Shown here: in pieces, positions 55,150-63,727 of the stretch
Position numbering within the stretch: position 1 is the stretch's first letter
How the letters are laid out: each line of letters opens with the position of its first letter
From: Candidatus Melainabacteria bacterium
GTDB lineage: Bacteria > Cyanobacteriota > Vampirovibrionia > Obscuribacterales > Obscuribacteraceae
Reading direction: 5' to 3'
Assembly: GCA_016212515.1 (NCBI GenBank)
Contig: JACRFZ010000043.1
Coordinates: forward strand, 1-64,000
Length of the DNA stretch: 64,000 nucleotides
The notes under the pieces: model-generated
Told to the model about the DNA's origin: nothing
Seen by the model: the letters and a program-made list of their open reading frames with translations, nothing else
The model's database searches: none
Position numbers and translations under genes: made by a program

Positions 55150-56592
55150 TTGTTCTCGCCTCGTGGTTCCGACCGGAGTCGTCCACTGTCCAAAGCCAGC
55201 AAGATAGGACTGTTAGACCAGTTAGGTCTGATTTTGAAGAAGGAGTTGCTGCACTCCTTCCGAGATCGCGATGTCTTCCTTTATACGGTCCTGATTCCCT
55301 GCCTGGTCTATCCGTTCCTGTCCTTCGTGGGTGTGGAGTTTACCCTTCTCACTCAGAGCGCCGATAAAGATAAGCCCCTCCAGGTCGCTTACATAGAACG
55401 AGAGCCTGTATCTCAGGCAGACGCCGAGACGGCAAAAGCCTATGATTTCTTGCAGCGGGCCGTTAAGGCCGGTAAGAACAAAGTCGAATTGCAGCCAATG
55501 ACGAGAGAGAAAGCCATGGCGGCCCTCTACCGGCAGGATGTCAGCCTGGTTGTCGGTCCGCCTCTGCCTGCGCCGCCGCCCAAAGCCAAACCTGACCCCT
55601 CTGCCTCTGCCGCAGCCGCCGGTGAGGCTACTTCGTCGCAGGGGCAGCATCTGACGGCCTATGTGGGGCATAGCTTTGACAGCTATTTGAAGACTGAGAA
55701 ATTGAAGGACGCCCTCGATAGCTTTCAGCGGGACGAGCTAAAGAGGCAGTTCTCCCTCAAGGGCCTCAGTGATACGCGCGGCGCCTATGGTGCAAGAATG
55801 GTCAACCTGCACCCGCTCAAGCAGGAGTCCTATTCCCTGCACTTTGTCATGCTGCTTGTCTCGGTGATGATGATGGGGGTGGGGGTCTGCTACCCCGCCA
55901 TCACCGCTACCACCGAAGAGTTTGAACGCAAGACCATTGAGAGCACCATGCTCTTGCCGGTTTCTCGGGACGCCATAATTTTTGCCAAACTGGTATCGGT
56001 TTGCCTTTTCGGTGTTTTCACCGGGGCTGTCAATTTCTTCTCTATTTTGGCTGTCTTTGCCCTGCTCATTTTCACTGCCAGCCAGGTTCGCACCATAGAT
56101 ATCAATGAACTGAAGAGCTTGCTGACCCCGGTGCAAGTCTTGCTGGTTTGTTCTTCCTACCTGATAATGGGGCTCTTATTGGCTTCCCTCATGATGGTCG
56201 TCACCAGTTTCTGTCGCACGGTGCGCTCGGCTCAGAACTGGGTCTCCCTTCCCATGCTGATGGTTATGGTGCTGCCGGCCATATCGCTTTTGCCCTCCCT
56301 GACCCTGGGCAAGGGCCTGGCCCTGGTACCATTTCTTGGTCTGGCCCTGACCATCAGGCAGTTCTTCACGGCTCCTACCATTTCTCTTGAACAATATCTG
56401 GCCCTGTTTTCCTCCCTTGTCTATGCCGTTTTGTTGACCGGCATCGCCGGGCGCCTCATGTTCGAATTCGATGGTGGTTTCGTTCCGCATCTGCAAGCCG
56501 GATTGTCCGGGCGAAAGGGCGCTAAGAAGCTGAACTCCCCGCCGCAATCCTTAGAAGTACCCGCCGATCAGGAGGCTGCCGAAAAGTTATGA
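55150..56592 (+). CDS. ABC-2 type exporter permease (NatB-like)
   Basis: Membrane subunit with one N-terminal helix, a 160-residue extracytoplasmic domain, and six C-terminal helices, the usual ABC-2/NatB plan. A segment near residue 140-165 is Pro/Ala-rich and disordered. Starts at TTG behind a strong GAGGGGAA. The stop overlaps the ATPase start (ATGA). Its ATPase and second permease follow directly. The exported substrate is unknown; NatAB exports Na+. Confidence 0.85.
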   Translation: MFSPRGSDRSRPLSKASKIGLLDQLGLILKKELLHSFRDRDVFLYTVLIPCLVYPFLSFVGVEFTLLTQSADKDKPLQVAYIEREPVSQADAETAKAYDFLQRAVKAGKNKVELQPMTREKAMAALYRQDVSLVVGPPLPAPPPKAKPDPSASAAAAGEATSSQGQHLTAYVGHSFDSYLKTEKLKDALDSFQRDELKRQFSLKGLSDTRGAYGARMVNLHPLKQESYSLHFVMLLVSVMMMGVGVCYPAITATTEEFERKTIESTMLLPVSRDAIIFAKLVSVCLFGVFTGAVNFFSILAVFALLIFTASQVRTIDINELKSLLTPVQVLLVCSSYLIMGLLLASLMMVVTSFCRTVRSAQNWVSLPMLMVMVLPAISLLPSLTLGKGLALVPFLGLALTIRQFFTAPTISLEQYLALFSSLVYAVLLTGIAGRLMFEFDGGFVPHLQAGLSGRKGAKKLNSPPQSLEVPADQEAAEKL

Positions 56593-57344
56593 GTTTGCTT
56601 GTAAACGGTGTATCTAAGCGCTTCTATGATAAGGCCAGGGGTGAGTTCTACGGCTGCCGGGAAATAAGCTTCGAGGTCAAGCCCGGCGAAGTATACGGCT
56701 TACTTGGACCCAATGGTGCCGGTAAAACTACGACATTGCGGGTAGTCTCCACCATTTATTCCCCCACCGCCGGTGGTGCCAGCATAAATGGCGTGGATAT
56801 TGTCAGAGATCCCCAGACCGCTAGAAAAATGTTGGGCTTTCTCTCTTCCACGTCCGGACTCTATGAGAGGCTCACTGCCAGGGAAATACTTACTTATTTC
56901 GGACGGCTTTGCGACATGCCTCAGGACGTATTGAACAAGCGAATTGAAAGCTTGATTGATGCTCTGGAGTTTCGCAGTTATGCCGACACAAGAGTAGCTA
57001 AACTTTCACAGGGAACCAGGCAGAAAGTTTCCATCGCTCGCTCTATTATTCATGATCCCTTACTTATGATTCTCGATGAGCCAAGCACCGGTCTTGATGT
57101 ACTGGCGGCCTATGCCATGCATGAGTTTGTCAGGCAGGAGCGGGCGGACGGCAAGTGTATTTTGCTTTCTACCCACACCATGAGTGAGGCAGAAAAGCTC
57201 TGCGATCGCCTTGGCATTATCAGTGAGGGGCGCCTCCTCGCTTCCGGCACTATCGAGGAATTGAAAGAGCTGACCGGCAAGTCCAACCTGGAAGAAGTCT
57301 TTGTACACCTGGTGCGCAATGCAGCGCAGGCGGCGGCACTGTGA
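56589..57344 (+). CDS. ABC transporter ATP-binding protein (NatA-like)
   Basis: Energises the exporter. Walker A GPNGAGKTTT, signature LSQGTRQKV, Walker B LLMILDEPSTGLD and switch His in LLSTHTM are all intact. 251 residues. Overlaps both neighbours by 4 bases, so the three genes are translationally coupled. Confidence 0.93.
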   Translation: MSLLVNGVSKRFYDKARGEFYGCREISFEVKPGEVYGLLGPNGAGKTTTLRVVSTIYSPTAGGASINGVDIVRDPQTARKMLGFLSSTSGLYERLTAREILTYFGRLCDMPQDVLNKRIESLIDALEFRSYADTRVAKLSQGTRQKVSIARSIIHDPLLMILDEPSTGLDVLAAYAMHEFVRQERADGKCILLSTHTMSEAEKLCDRLGIISEGRLLASGTIEELKELTGKSNLEEVFVHLVRNAAQAAAL

Positions 57345-59377
57345 GCGGCAATCCGATCCTTTCTCAGATACTCCTTGTCACAGGCAAGGAGCTTATGGAC
57401 ATGTTGCGCGACTATAAAGCCCTTGTTCCCGGGGTGTTGCTTGGTCTATTGCTCGGCCCGCTGCTTACTTGTTTCGCACCGCAGATGGTGGTGGGGCAGG
57501 TGCAAAAGGCCGCCCAGGAAAATTTGCATGTGGCTCTGGTCGGCGATGGCGGTCAGCTTTATAAAATGCTCAGGAGCAGTCCCGGCCTTAAGATTGTGCC
57601 TCTTTCATTTGAAGCAGCCGGCTCATCCGGCGCTATTAACGATTACAGCGAGGAACAGTTACTGAAAGAACTGGAGCAAGAGAAGGTTCAGGTAATAGTG
57701 CAAGCTCCCACTGGATTCTCGGCAAGTATTGACGGTTTTGCCGCCGGAGTGCCGGGACCTGCCGTCAAGCCGGAACTGAAGATTCTCTACACGGGACGCA
57801 ATCCGGAGAGCAGTTATGCCGGCATTCGCATGCTTTCGGTATTGAACAGCAGCAAAGAAAAATTCATGGATGCCCGCATCAAAGTTGCCGGCATAAAGGT
57901 GGAAGAGGCACCGGTGCTGGATATGAAAGTGGTCTCGCCTCCGACGGATGGACTTTTTGCCAGCCCCTTTCTGGCAAGAGTACTGTCCTCCATCCTTGTC
58001 TTTGTAGCCTTTATTGGCGCAATTTATCCGGCCATTGATCTGCTGACGGGTGAACGGGAACGCGGCACCCTGGAACCCCTGGTCATTACTCCCGTTAGTC
58101 GTCGTTGTCTCTTTGCCGGTAAGCTGATAAGCGTTACCTGCATAAGTTATATGTTCGTCATCGCCAACCTGATTGGCTTCTATGTTTCGCAGTTCTTCCA
58201 GCCGCCCTTGCTGGACATCTTGCCTTTCCCGCTGGCTGCTAAATTGCCGCTGCTCTGTGCGGTCTGGGCTGCCCTTTTGATGTTGCCTCTCTGCTTGAGT
58301 CTGGCTGTTTCCATGCTAGCCCTGGCCGGCATGGCTCGCACGGTGCAGCAGGCTCAGGGCTATTTCACATCATTGATGTTTGTGGCGATGTTGCCCATGG
58401 GGCTTGGCCTCAGCGGTGATGTGCATTTGAATCTGCCACTTTCGCTGGTGCCCTTTCTGGGCAGTCTCGTGACTATCAACGACATTCTGGAAGCCAGGTA
58501 TAATCCGGCTCTAATGGCATTATCCGTGGTTGTTTCGCTGCTTTTTACCGTGCTTCTGGTGTTGGTGGCGGCGCCGACCATGGAGAGGGAAGACCTCATG
58601 TTCGGGGTGGAGGAGGCACCGGCGCGCCGGTATGAAGCCGGAAAGTTTGGACGCGAGCTTTTCTTGCTTTGCTCAGCCGTTTTTCTCTTGATGTTTTACC
58701 TCTCCCAGTCCCTCGTAGTTATGCATCATATCTGGGGACTTTTGCTCACCCAGATACTGGTGGTCTTTGCTCCCGCTTTCATGCTAGTTTATTTCTGGCT
58801 CAAGCTGCCGGTTAGAACCGTATTTGGTTTGGAAAAACCTTCAGGCGGTGTCGTCTCCTGTTTGGGAGCGGCCCTGACGGCGCCCCTTACCTTTGTGGCG
58901 GCGCTTGCCATTGCCCATTTGCAGTCGCAGTTTCTTCCCAGCAGCAAGGCCCTTGAAAAAATGATGGAGCAGATTCTCGGCCTTGGCCATGAGCCGCTCT
59001 GGTTGCTTCTTCTAATTGTGGCCCTCAGTCCCGGCATTTGCGAAGAATTGCTCTTTCGCGGTCTCATTTTCTCTTTGCTGCGAAAGCGCCTCCGGCAAGG
59101 GCAATTGATTTTGGCTGTTGGTGCCCTCTTTGGTCTCTTCCATATGAGTGTAATGCGCTTCTTACCTACGGCCATTCTGGGTATGTTGCTTACTTTTATA
59201 CGTCTGCGCAGCCGCTCCATTTATCCCTGCATGTGCCTGCATGCTGCTCATAATGGCATGGCTGTGCTGCTTGCTTCCTATGTTAAATCCGATCTGCCCG
59301 CTCACTATCTTGTAATTGCTGGTCTTACCGGGCTCTGCGGGCTTTCTCTCTTTCTCTGGAGCACTCGCAAAACCTAG
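57341..59377 (+). CDS. ABC-2 permease fused to CPBP intramembrane protease
   Basis: A 678-residue fusion. The N-terminal half is a second NatB-like permease (one helix, a loop of about 180 residues, six helices). The C-terminal 220 residues form a CPBP/CAAX-type intramembrane metalloprotease. It has its three motifs: EELLFRGLIF with the Glu pair and Arg, FGLFHMS with the first His, and HAAHNGM with the second. All candidate zinc ligands are present. Such fusions are known in some bacteria, but what is cleaved or exported is not. The start is GTG, overlapping the ATPase stop (GTGA). Confidence 0.88.
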   Translation: MSGNPILSQILLVTGKELMDMLRDYKALVPGVLLGLLLGPLLTCFAPQMVVGQVQKAAQENLHVALVGDGGQLYKMLRSSPGLKIVPLSFEAAGSSGAINDYSEEQLLKELEQEKVQVIVQAPTGFSASIDGFAAGVPGPAVKPELKILYTGRNPESSYAGIRMLSVLNSSKEKFMDARIKVAGIKVEEAPVLDMKVVSPPTDGLFASPFLARVLSSILVFVAFIGAIYPAIDLLTGERERGTLEPLVITPVSRRCLFAGKLISVTCISYMFVIANLIGFYVSQFFQPPLLDILPFPLAAKLPLLCAVWAALLMLPLCLSLAVSMLALAGMARTVQQAQGYFTSLMFVAMLPMGLGLSGDVHLNLPLSLVPFLGSLVTINDILEARYNPALMALSVVVSLLFTVLLVLVAAPTMEREDLMFGVEEAPARRYEAGKFGRELFLLCSAVFLLMFYLSQSLVVMHHIWGLLLTQILVVFAPAFMLVYFWLKLPVRTVFGLEKPSGGVVSCLGAALTAPLTFVAALAIAHLQSQFLPSSKALEKMMEQILGLGHEPLWLLLLIVALSPGICEELLFRGLIFSLLRKRLRQGQLILAVGALFGLFHMSVMRFLPTAILGMLLTFIRLRSRSIYPCMCLHAAHNGMAVLLASYVKSDLPAHYLVIAGLTGLCGLSLFLWSTRKT

Positions 59378-59410
59378 CTCCGTCCCTTTGTAAATAAACA
59401 CTCAGCTTGG

Positions 59411-59438
59411 TTGACAGGAGCGAAGTCCTTGCCATAAT
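59411..59438 (+). promoter_or_regulatory. strong promoter upstream of proS
   Basis: TTGACA (59411-59416) is a perfect -35 and CATAAT (59433-59438) matches five of six -10 bases, 16-bp spacer. Transcription should start around 59445, which is the first base of the short ORF annotated next. Confidence 0.7.
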
Positions 59439-59444
59439 AGTGCC

Positions 59445-59501
59445 ATGATGAATGCTGCAGATAGAAGACCACCAGCCACTCCAGAATCACTTTGGGGCTG
59501 A
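59445..59501 (+). CDS. possible proS leader peptide with proline codons
   Basis: An 18-codon ORF, MMNAADRRPPATPESLWG, with CCA proline codons at 59469-59474 (two in a row) and 59481-59483, and a TGA at 59499-59501. No ribosome site is visible, and the promoter would start RNA about at the ATG, so it would have to be translated leaderless. The stop codon overlaps the GGGGCT segment that can pair with the terminator stem. The arrangement is that of a classical attenuation leader, but translation is unproven. Confidence 0.35.
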   Translation: MMNAADRRPPATPESLWG

Positions 59502-59528
59502 TACCTGACATCAATTAGATTGGTCATG

Positions 59529-59549
59529 AGCCCCGTTAAGGGGCTTTTG
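59529..59549 (+). terminator. terminator hairpin between promoter and proS
   Basis: AGCCCC (59529-59534) pairs with GGGGCT (59540-59545), loop GTTAA, followed by TTTGTTTT. It lies 27 bases before proS and downstream of its promoter. The same AGCCCC can instead pair with GGGGCT at 59494-59499, which would prevent the terminator. Confidence 0.7.
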
Positions 59550-59575
59550 TTTTATTTACCGAGAAGGAAAAATTT

Positions 59576-61300
59576 ATGCGCTGGTCCAAGTTGTTTGCTC
59601 CCACCCTGAAGGAAGACCCGGCTAATGCCGAGAGTGTAAGCCACAGGCTTTTACTGCGGGGTGGTTATATTCGCCCACTGGGTTCCGGCATCTACAGTTT
59701 GCTGCCTCTGGCTCAGCGTGTACGCAATAAAGTGATAGATCTGATTCGCTTCCAATTGGATAATATCGGTGCCCAGGAATTTATATTACCGGCTCTGCAT
59801 CCGCAGGAAATCTGGGAGCAGAGCGGAAGGCTTGCTGCCATGGGCGAGATCATGTTTCGACTGAAAGATAGAAAGGGGGCGCCTTATGTTCTGGGTACCA
59901 CCCACGAGGAAATCTTCACTGGCATTGCCGTCAACGAACTGAACAGCTATAAGCAATTGCCCCAAATGTGGTATCAGTTTCAGACCAAGTTTCGCGATGA
60001 ACCCAGACCGCGCGGCGGGCTTCTGCGTGTGCGGGAGTTCACCATGAAAGACTCCTACTCTTTTGATCTTGATCAGGAAGGGCTGGACAAATCTTTCGAA
60101 TTGCACAGGCAGGCCTACTGCAAAATCTTCTCAGCCCTGCATCTGCCATATCTCATGGTGGAGGCCAGCTCCGGTTCCATGGGCGGCAGTCAATCGGTGG
60201 AATTTATGCTGGCTTCCAAGAGTGGCGAAGACACCCTGGTTACTTGTGCGGCTTGCGGCTACGGCGCCAATTCCGAGAAAGCCTGTGCCGCCATTTCTTA
60301 CGGCGGCACTATGCCGGCCCGTGTGGATGCGGAGGTTGAGAAGTTTGCTACCCCCGACATCAAAACTATCAAACAGCTGGAGGAATTTGCCGGCGGTGCT
60401 CCTGCCCAGGACCAGATCAAAACTCTTGTTTATGCTGTTGACGGTCTGATCAAGGTAGTCTTGATGCGCGGCGACCACGAACTGAATCTGGCCAAGCTCA
60501 CAGATCTCTTCGGTGCCACGGCCATAAGACCCTGCCAGGATGAGGAAATTGTTGCCGCTCTTGGTGCGCACCCCGGTTCGCTTGGAGCCGTCGGCGTCAC
60601 CAGCGAGAATCATCATCTGGTGTCTGAAATTGTGGCCGATGAAAGCCTGAGAGGTCGTTTCGCCATGGTCACCGGCGCCAATCAAGACGGCTACCACTAC
60701 CGCAACGTAGACGTGGAGCGTGACATTAAGGTAGACCGCTTTGCCGATTTGCGAGCTGTGGTGGACGGAGACGCTTGCCTGGCTTGTGGTCAGTCGTTAG
60801 CTCTGAGCAAAGGGCTGGAGATAGGCCACATTTTCAAACTGGGTGTACGCTATTCCGAAACCCTGGGCGCCAGAGTGCTCGATAGCGAAGGGCAGAAGCG
60901 AGCCATATTCATGGGTAGCTACGGTATCGGCGTAGAGAGGCTCATGGCTGCCTGCGTGGAAGCTTTCAGCGACGAGAAGGGTATCGTCTGGCCTGTTCCC
61001 ATCGCCCCTTACACTGTGGTCATAACCGTTATCGGTGAAGACACTGAGATTGTTGAGAAAGCCGAGAGTCTTTATTATCAATTGCAAGAACACGGTGTGG
61101 ACGTGCTGCTTGATGACCGCGAAGGTAGCCCTGGGGTCAAGTTTGCCGAGAGTGAACTTCTGGGTATTCCCTACCGGGTGACCGTGGGCAAGAAACTAAA
61201 AGCCGGGCTTTTGGAGTTGACCACCAGAGCCGGGCGCAAACAGGAGGAGATCTCCGCCGAGGATGCGCACCTGGTGCTTCTCAAGCGCCTCGGGCATTGA
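59576..61300 (+). CDS. proS: prolyl-tRNA synthetase
   Basis: Class II aminoacyl-tRNA synthetase charging tRNA-Pro. Bacterial-type architecture of 574 residues: an N-terminal catalytic part with LLPLAQRVRNKVIDLIR and TTHEEIFT, motif 2 in FRDEPRPRGGLLRVREF, and a central editing insertion (about 225-385, with KVVLMRGDHELN) that removes mischarged Ala-tRNA-Pro. Motif 3 is MGSYGIGVERLMA, followed by a C-terminal anticodon-binding domain. AAGGA lies 8-9 bases before the ATG. Expression is probably controlled through the attenuator-like leader. Confidence 0.97.
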   Translation: MRWSKLFAPTLKEDPANAESVSHRLLLRGGYIRPLGSGIYSLLPLAQRVRNKVIDLIRFQLDNIGAQEFILPALHPQEIWEQSGRLAAMGEIMFRLKDRKGAPYVLGTTHEEIFTGIAVNELNSYKQLPQMWYQFQTKFRDEPRPRGGLLRVREFTMKDSYSFDLDQEGLDKSFELHRQAYCKIFSALHLPYLMVEASSGSMGGSQSVEFMLASKSGEDTLVTCAACGYGANSEKACAAISYGGTMPARVDAEVEKFATPDIKTIKQLEEFAGGAPAQDQIKTLVYAVDGLIKVVLMRGDHELNLAKLTDLFGATAIRPCQDEEIVAALGAHPGSLGAVGVTSENHHLVSEIVADESLRGRFAMVTGANQDGYHYRNVDVERDIKVDRFADLRAVVDGDACLACGQSLALSKGLEIGHIFKLGVRYSETLGARVLDSEGQKRAIFMGSYGIGVERLMAACVEAFSDEKGIVWPVPIAPYTVVITVIGEDTEIVEKAESLYYQLQEHGVDVLLDDREGSPGVKFAESELLGIPYRVTVGKKLKAGLLELTTRAGRKQEEISAEDAHLVLLKRLGH

Positions 61301-61312
61301 AGCTCCCCTCGA

Positions 61313-61324
61313 CTTGTCGACAAG
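61313..61324. repeat. 12-bp perfect palindrome
   Basis: CTTGTCGACAAG is exactly symmetric and lies 12 bases after the proS stop and 74 before the next gene. It could be an operator, a protein-binding site or chance. No T-run follows on either strand. Confidence 0.3.
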
Positions 61325-61398
61325 ACCTCCTAATTCCCGCTGTCCAATAGTTGCCTCTCTACCAACTTGAGTGATGTTACTTTGGGCTTGATGAGACT

Positions 61399-62781
61399 AT
61401 GGCAAACGATAAATTCCCTTTCGGCGGTGCAGTTAAGACCCTTGCGGAAGTACAACCTGTACTGAAGAAGCTGGCCGAAAAGTCGCCCCGCTTAGCTGAT
61501 GCGGCCTTACTGTTTACAGTGCCGGGCTTCCATACCGACTTCAAGAATGTTCTGGTTCTAACCGGTGATTCAATAATTGAAGGTGATTTCGTTCTTGACT
61601 GCAACCAGAAATGGGTGCAGAAGAACCGCATTTGTATGGTTCTCTCGCTTGGTAATTTGCAAGTAAAGAGAGATATCTTGAACCGGGACGAGCACTTCTG
61701 GCCATTGCTTGCCGTGGATGGAGATCTTAGGGCCGTAAATCTCGTCAAAGGCGGCATGCCGCTTTTGATCTGGGGCAACCTTGAGCTTAGCGGTTATATG
61801 GTGCCCGATTATAACGATGGACCGTTTCGTCTTGGTAAAGATTTGAGGGCTCTCGGTTATGTGCCGGCCTGTCGCGACAGCAAGGACGGGCGGGGGCATG
61901 TTATCGGCGGCCAGGTGCTGGCAAAGGTGCTTGACGCACGGGAAGGGCTATCCGGCCGAGAACTCAGGAGACTACTCATACCAGGGTCCTTCCAGAAAAG
62001 CTGGCTCGACAATGATGCAGTGCTTGCCTTCGGCCATGAAGGGCGGGATATCTTTCGAGAAGAGCCGCTGCCTGAGGAGCCTCAGCCGCAGCCGGTTGAG
62101 ATTCTTGCACCTGATGGTGTCGACCCGACTGTTTTGGGTACGATTGAGTCTCCCGATCAAGTTTTACCACTTTTGCTAAGGAGAATCAGCGAGAAAATCC
62201 ACTATGACCCGGACCGCTACTCTTATCCGGAGAGTTTTGCGCAGTATGTAAAAAGTCACTTTGAATACAACAAGTCTATGAAGGTGCTGACGCTTGCCGG
62301 CGGCAGCGTGATTGAGGGCGACTTGCTGCTCGACTTTCAAGAAGCCTGGGCCATGGAAAATGATATCTCGGCAGTAGTATGCGACGGCGACCTGACTGTG
62401 GCGGGCGATGTGCTCAATTCCATGCTGGAGGGAGGCATCCTGCTCTTTGTCTCAGGCAATTTGCAGGTTGAAAACTTGATCAAGGGTGGCGCCACCGTTA
62501 TGATCCTGGGTAATGTCCTGGCCGGCGGGCTCGTCATCGGAGTCTATAACGATGGAGTGCTGCGCATCGGTGGTGATCTGACGGCATCCGCCTATCTGCT
62601 ACTTGATCATGACGGTTTTGTGCGCGGCAAGATAGAAGCGCGCAGCCATACCGATGATGACGGTGATTGGTGTGAGCTTCTCATGCCTTACGTCTTTGAC
62701 GATGAAGAGGACTACCATCCCAACGTCGATAAGATTCGCGCCTGCCAGAAGACCGGGCGGGCTATTTTTGCTTCCGTCTGA
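61399..62781 (+). CDS. duplicated beta-helix (bactofilin-like) protein
   Basis: A 460-residue soluble protein made of two homologous halves (about 38-165 and 270-430). Each has the pattern xxGDSIIEGDFVLD / GGSVIEGDLLLD, then SLGNLQVKRDIL / DGDLTVAGDVL and LVKGG / LIKGG, with a period typical of the short beta-strands in polymer-forming bactofilin folds. Middle and C-terminal parts are acidic (EEPLPEEPQPQP near 219-230). It is not a known enzyme. It may self-assemble or bind other surface components; this is inferred from fold only. Starts at ATG 61399. Confidence 0.65.
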   Translation: MANDKFPFGGAVKTLAEVQPVLKKLAEKSPRLADAALLFTVPGFHTDFKNVLVLTGDSIIEGDFVLDCNQKWVQKNRICMVLSLGNLQVKRDILNRDEHFWPLLAVDGDLRAVNLVKGGMPLLIWGNLELSGYMVPDYNDGPFRLGKDLRALGYVPACRDSKDGRGHVIGGQVLAKVLDAREGLSGRELRRLLIPGSFQKSWLDNDAVLAFGHEGRDIFREEPLPEEPQPQPVEILAPDGVDPTVLGTIESPDQVLPLLLRRISEKIHYDPDRYSYPESFAQYVKSHFEYNKSMKVLTLAGGSVIEGDLLLDFQEAWAMENDISAVVCDGDLTVAGDVLNSMLEGGILLFVSGNLQVENLIKGGATVMILGNVLAGGLVIGVYNDGVLRIGGDLTASAYLLLDHDGFVRGKIEARSHTDDDGDWCELLMPYVFDDEEDYHPNVDKIRACQKTGRAIFASV

Positions 62782-62805
62782 TTCTCTTGCAACTCATCCA
62801 CTTCT

Positions 62806-62824
62806 AGTTCACCTCAAGTTCACC
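62806..62824 (+). promoter_or_regulatory. direct repeat, possible two-component regulator site
   Basis: AGTTCACC occurs at 62806-62813 and again at 62817-62824, an 11-bp period (one helical turn). An extended -10-like TGCTTAAAT follows at 62831-62839, nine bases after the second copy. OmpR/PhoB-type regulators bind such 11-bp repeats just upstream of a -10. Regulator unknown. Confidence 0.3.
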
Positions 62825-62868
62825 CGCTCCTGCTTAAATGGAGTTATTAGGTGCTAGAGGTTGTTTCC

Positions 62869-63552
62869 ATGTCGCCTTCCAAAAAGTCAGTGCTTGTGCT
62901 GGGGGTTGCCGCTCTCGGTCTTGGTATCTACGGTGCCGGCGCTGCCCTGGCCCACTATGAAGGACCACCTTATGAGGTGCTCAAATCCGACGGCAAGTTC
63001 GAATGGCGCCGTTATAAGCCGAGAATTGTTGCTTCCGTAGACGTGGAAGGCGAATATCGGCAATCTATGAACAAGGGCTTTGGCATTCTGGCCGGTTACA
63101 TCTTCGGTAAGAACGTCTCCCGCAGCAAAGTGGCCATGACCAGTCCGGTGCTTGTGGCCAGTGCTGATTCTCAAGCATCCCTCCAGTCTGAGCGGCAAGC
63201 TGAAAAGGAGAAGATTGCCATGACCGCGCCGGTGGTGGTTGAAAATGAGCCCGGCCGGCAGGCGATGACCATGCGTTTTTTCATGCCAGACCAGTACAGC
63301 CTCTCCGATTTGCCTACCCCCGTCGATGAGCGCATCAGGGTGTCTACCCTGCCGGAGCAGACCTTTGTGGTTGTGCGATTTTCAGGTAGTTGGAAGCAGT
63401 CGGAGTTTGATAAGCACGCGGAAGAACTGCAGACCTACGCCGATAGAGCCGGGCTGAAAGTTACAGGCAAAGCGGCGTCTGCCTTTTACAATCCACCCTT
63501 CACGCCGCCTTTCCTGCGCCGAAATGAAGTGCTTTTGCCAATTTCATATTGA
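62869..63552 (+). CDS. SOUL heme-binding family protein
   Basis: A 227-residue protein with an N-terminal hydrophobic signal/anchor segment (VLVLGVAALGLGIYGAGAAL) and a SOUL/HBP domain. YEVLKSDGKFEWRRYKPRIVA, FGILAGYIFGKNVSRSKVAMTSPVL, KIAMTAPVVVE and the C-terminal ARYNPPFTPPFLRRNEVLLPI-like end match the family. SOUL proteins bind tetrapyrroles or act in stress. ATG 62869 has AGAGG eight bases upstream; GTG 62851 has none. The direct repeat upstream suggests regulation. Confidence 0.85.
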   Translation: MSPSKKSVLVLGVAALGLGIYGAGAALAHYEGPPYEVLKSDGKFEWRRYKPRIVASVDVEGEYRQSMNKGFGILAGYIFGKNVSRSKVAMTSPVLVASADSQASLQSERQAEKEKIAMTAPVVVENEPGRQAMTMRFFMPDQYSLSDLPTPVDERIRVSTLPEQTFVVVRFSGSWKQSEFDKHAEELQTYADRAGLKVTGKAASAFYNPPFTPPFLRRNEVLLPISY

Positions 63553-63727
63553 GACCACTGAGCCGCATCTCACGCAGCCATACTGTTAAATTCAATAGGT
63601 TCTCTCGTAAAACCTTTGTCGCTTGTGGAACTGCTCCCGCAGAATCGGTGTTTCCGAGGTTGTGCGGGGCTCTGGAAACTGCTCAAATTGTGACAGCTTT
63701 CTTCCGGCCGTGAGAGACTGGATTTAT

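Noticed and set aside
59445-59575. T-box riboswitch before proS
   Set aside because: The conserved T-box sequence and the stem I pattern are not seen; the leader is also too short.
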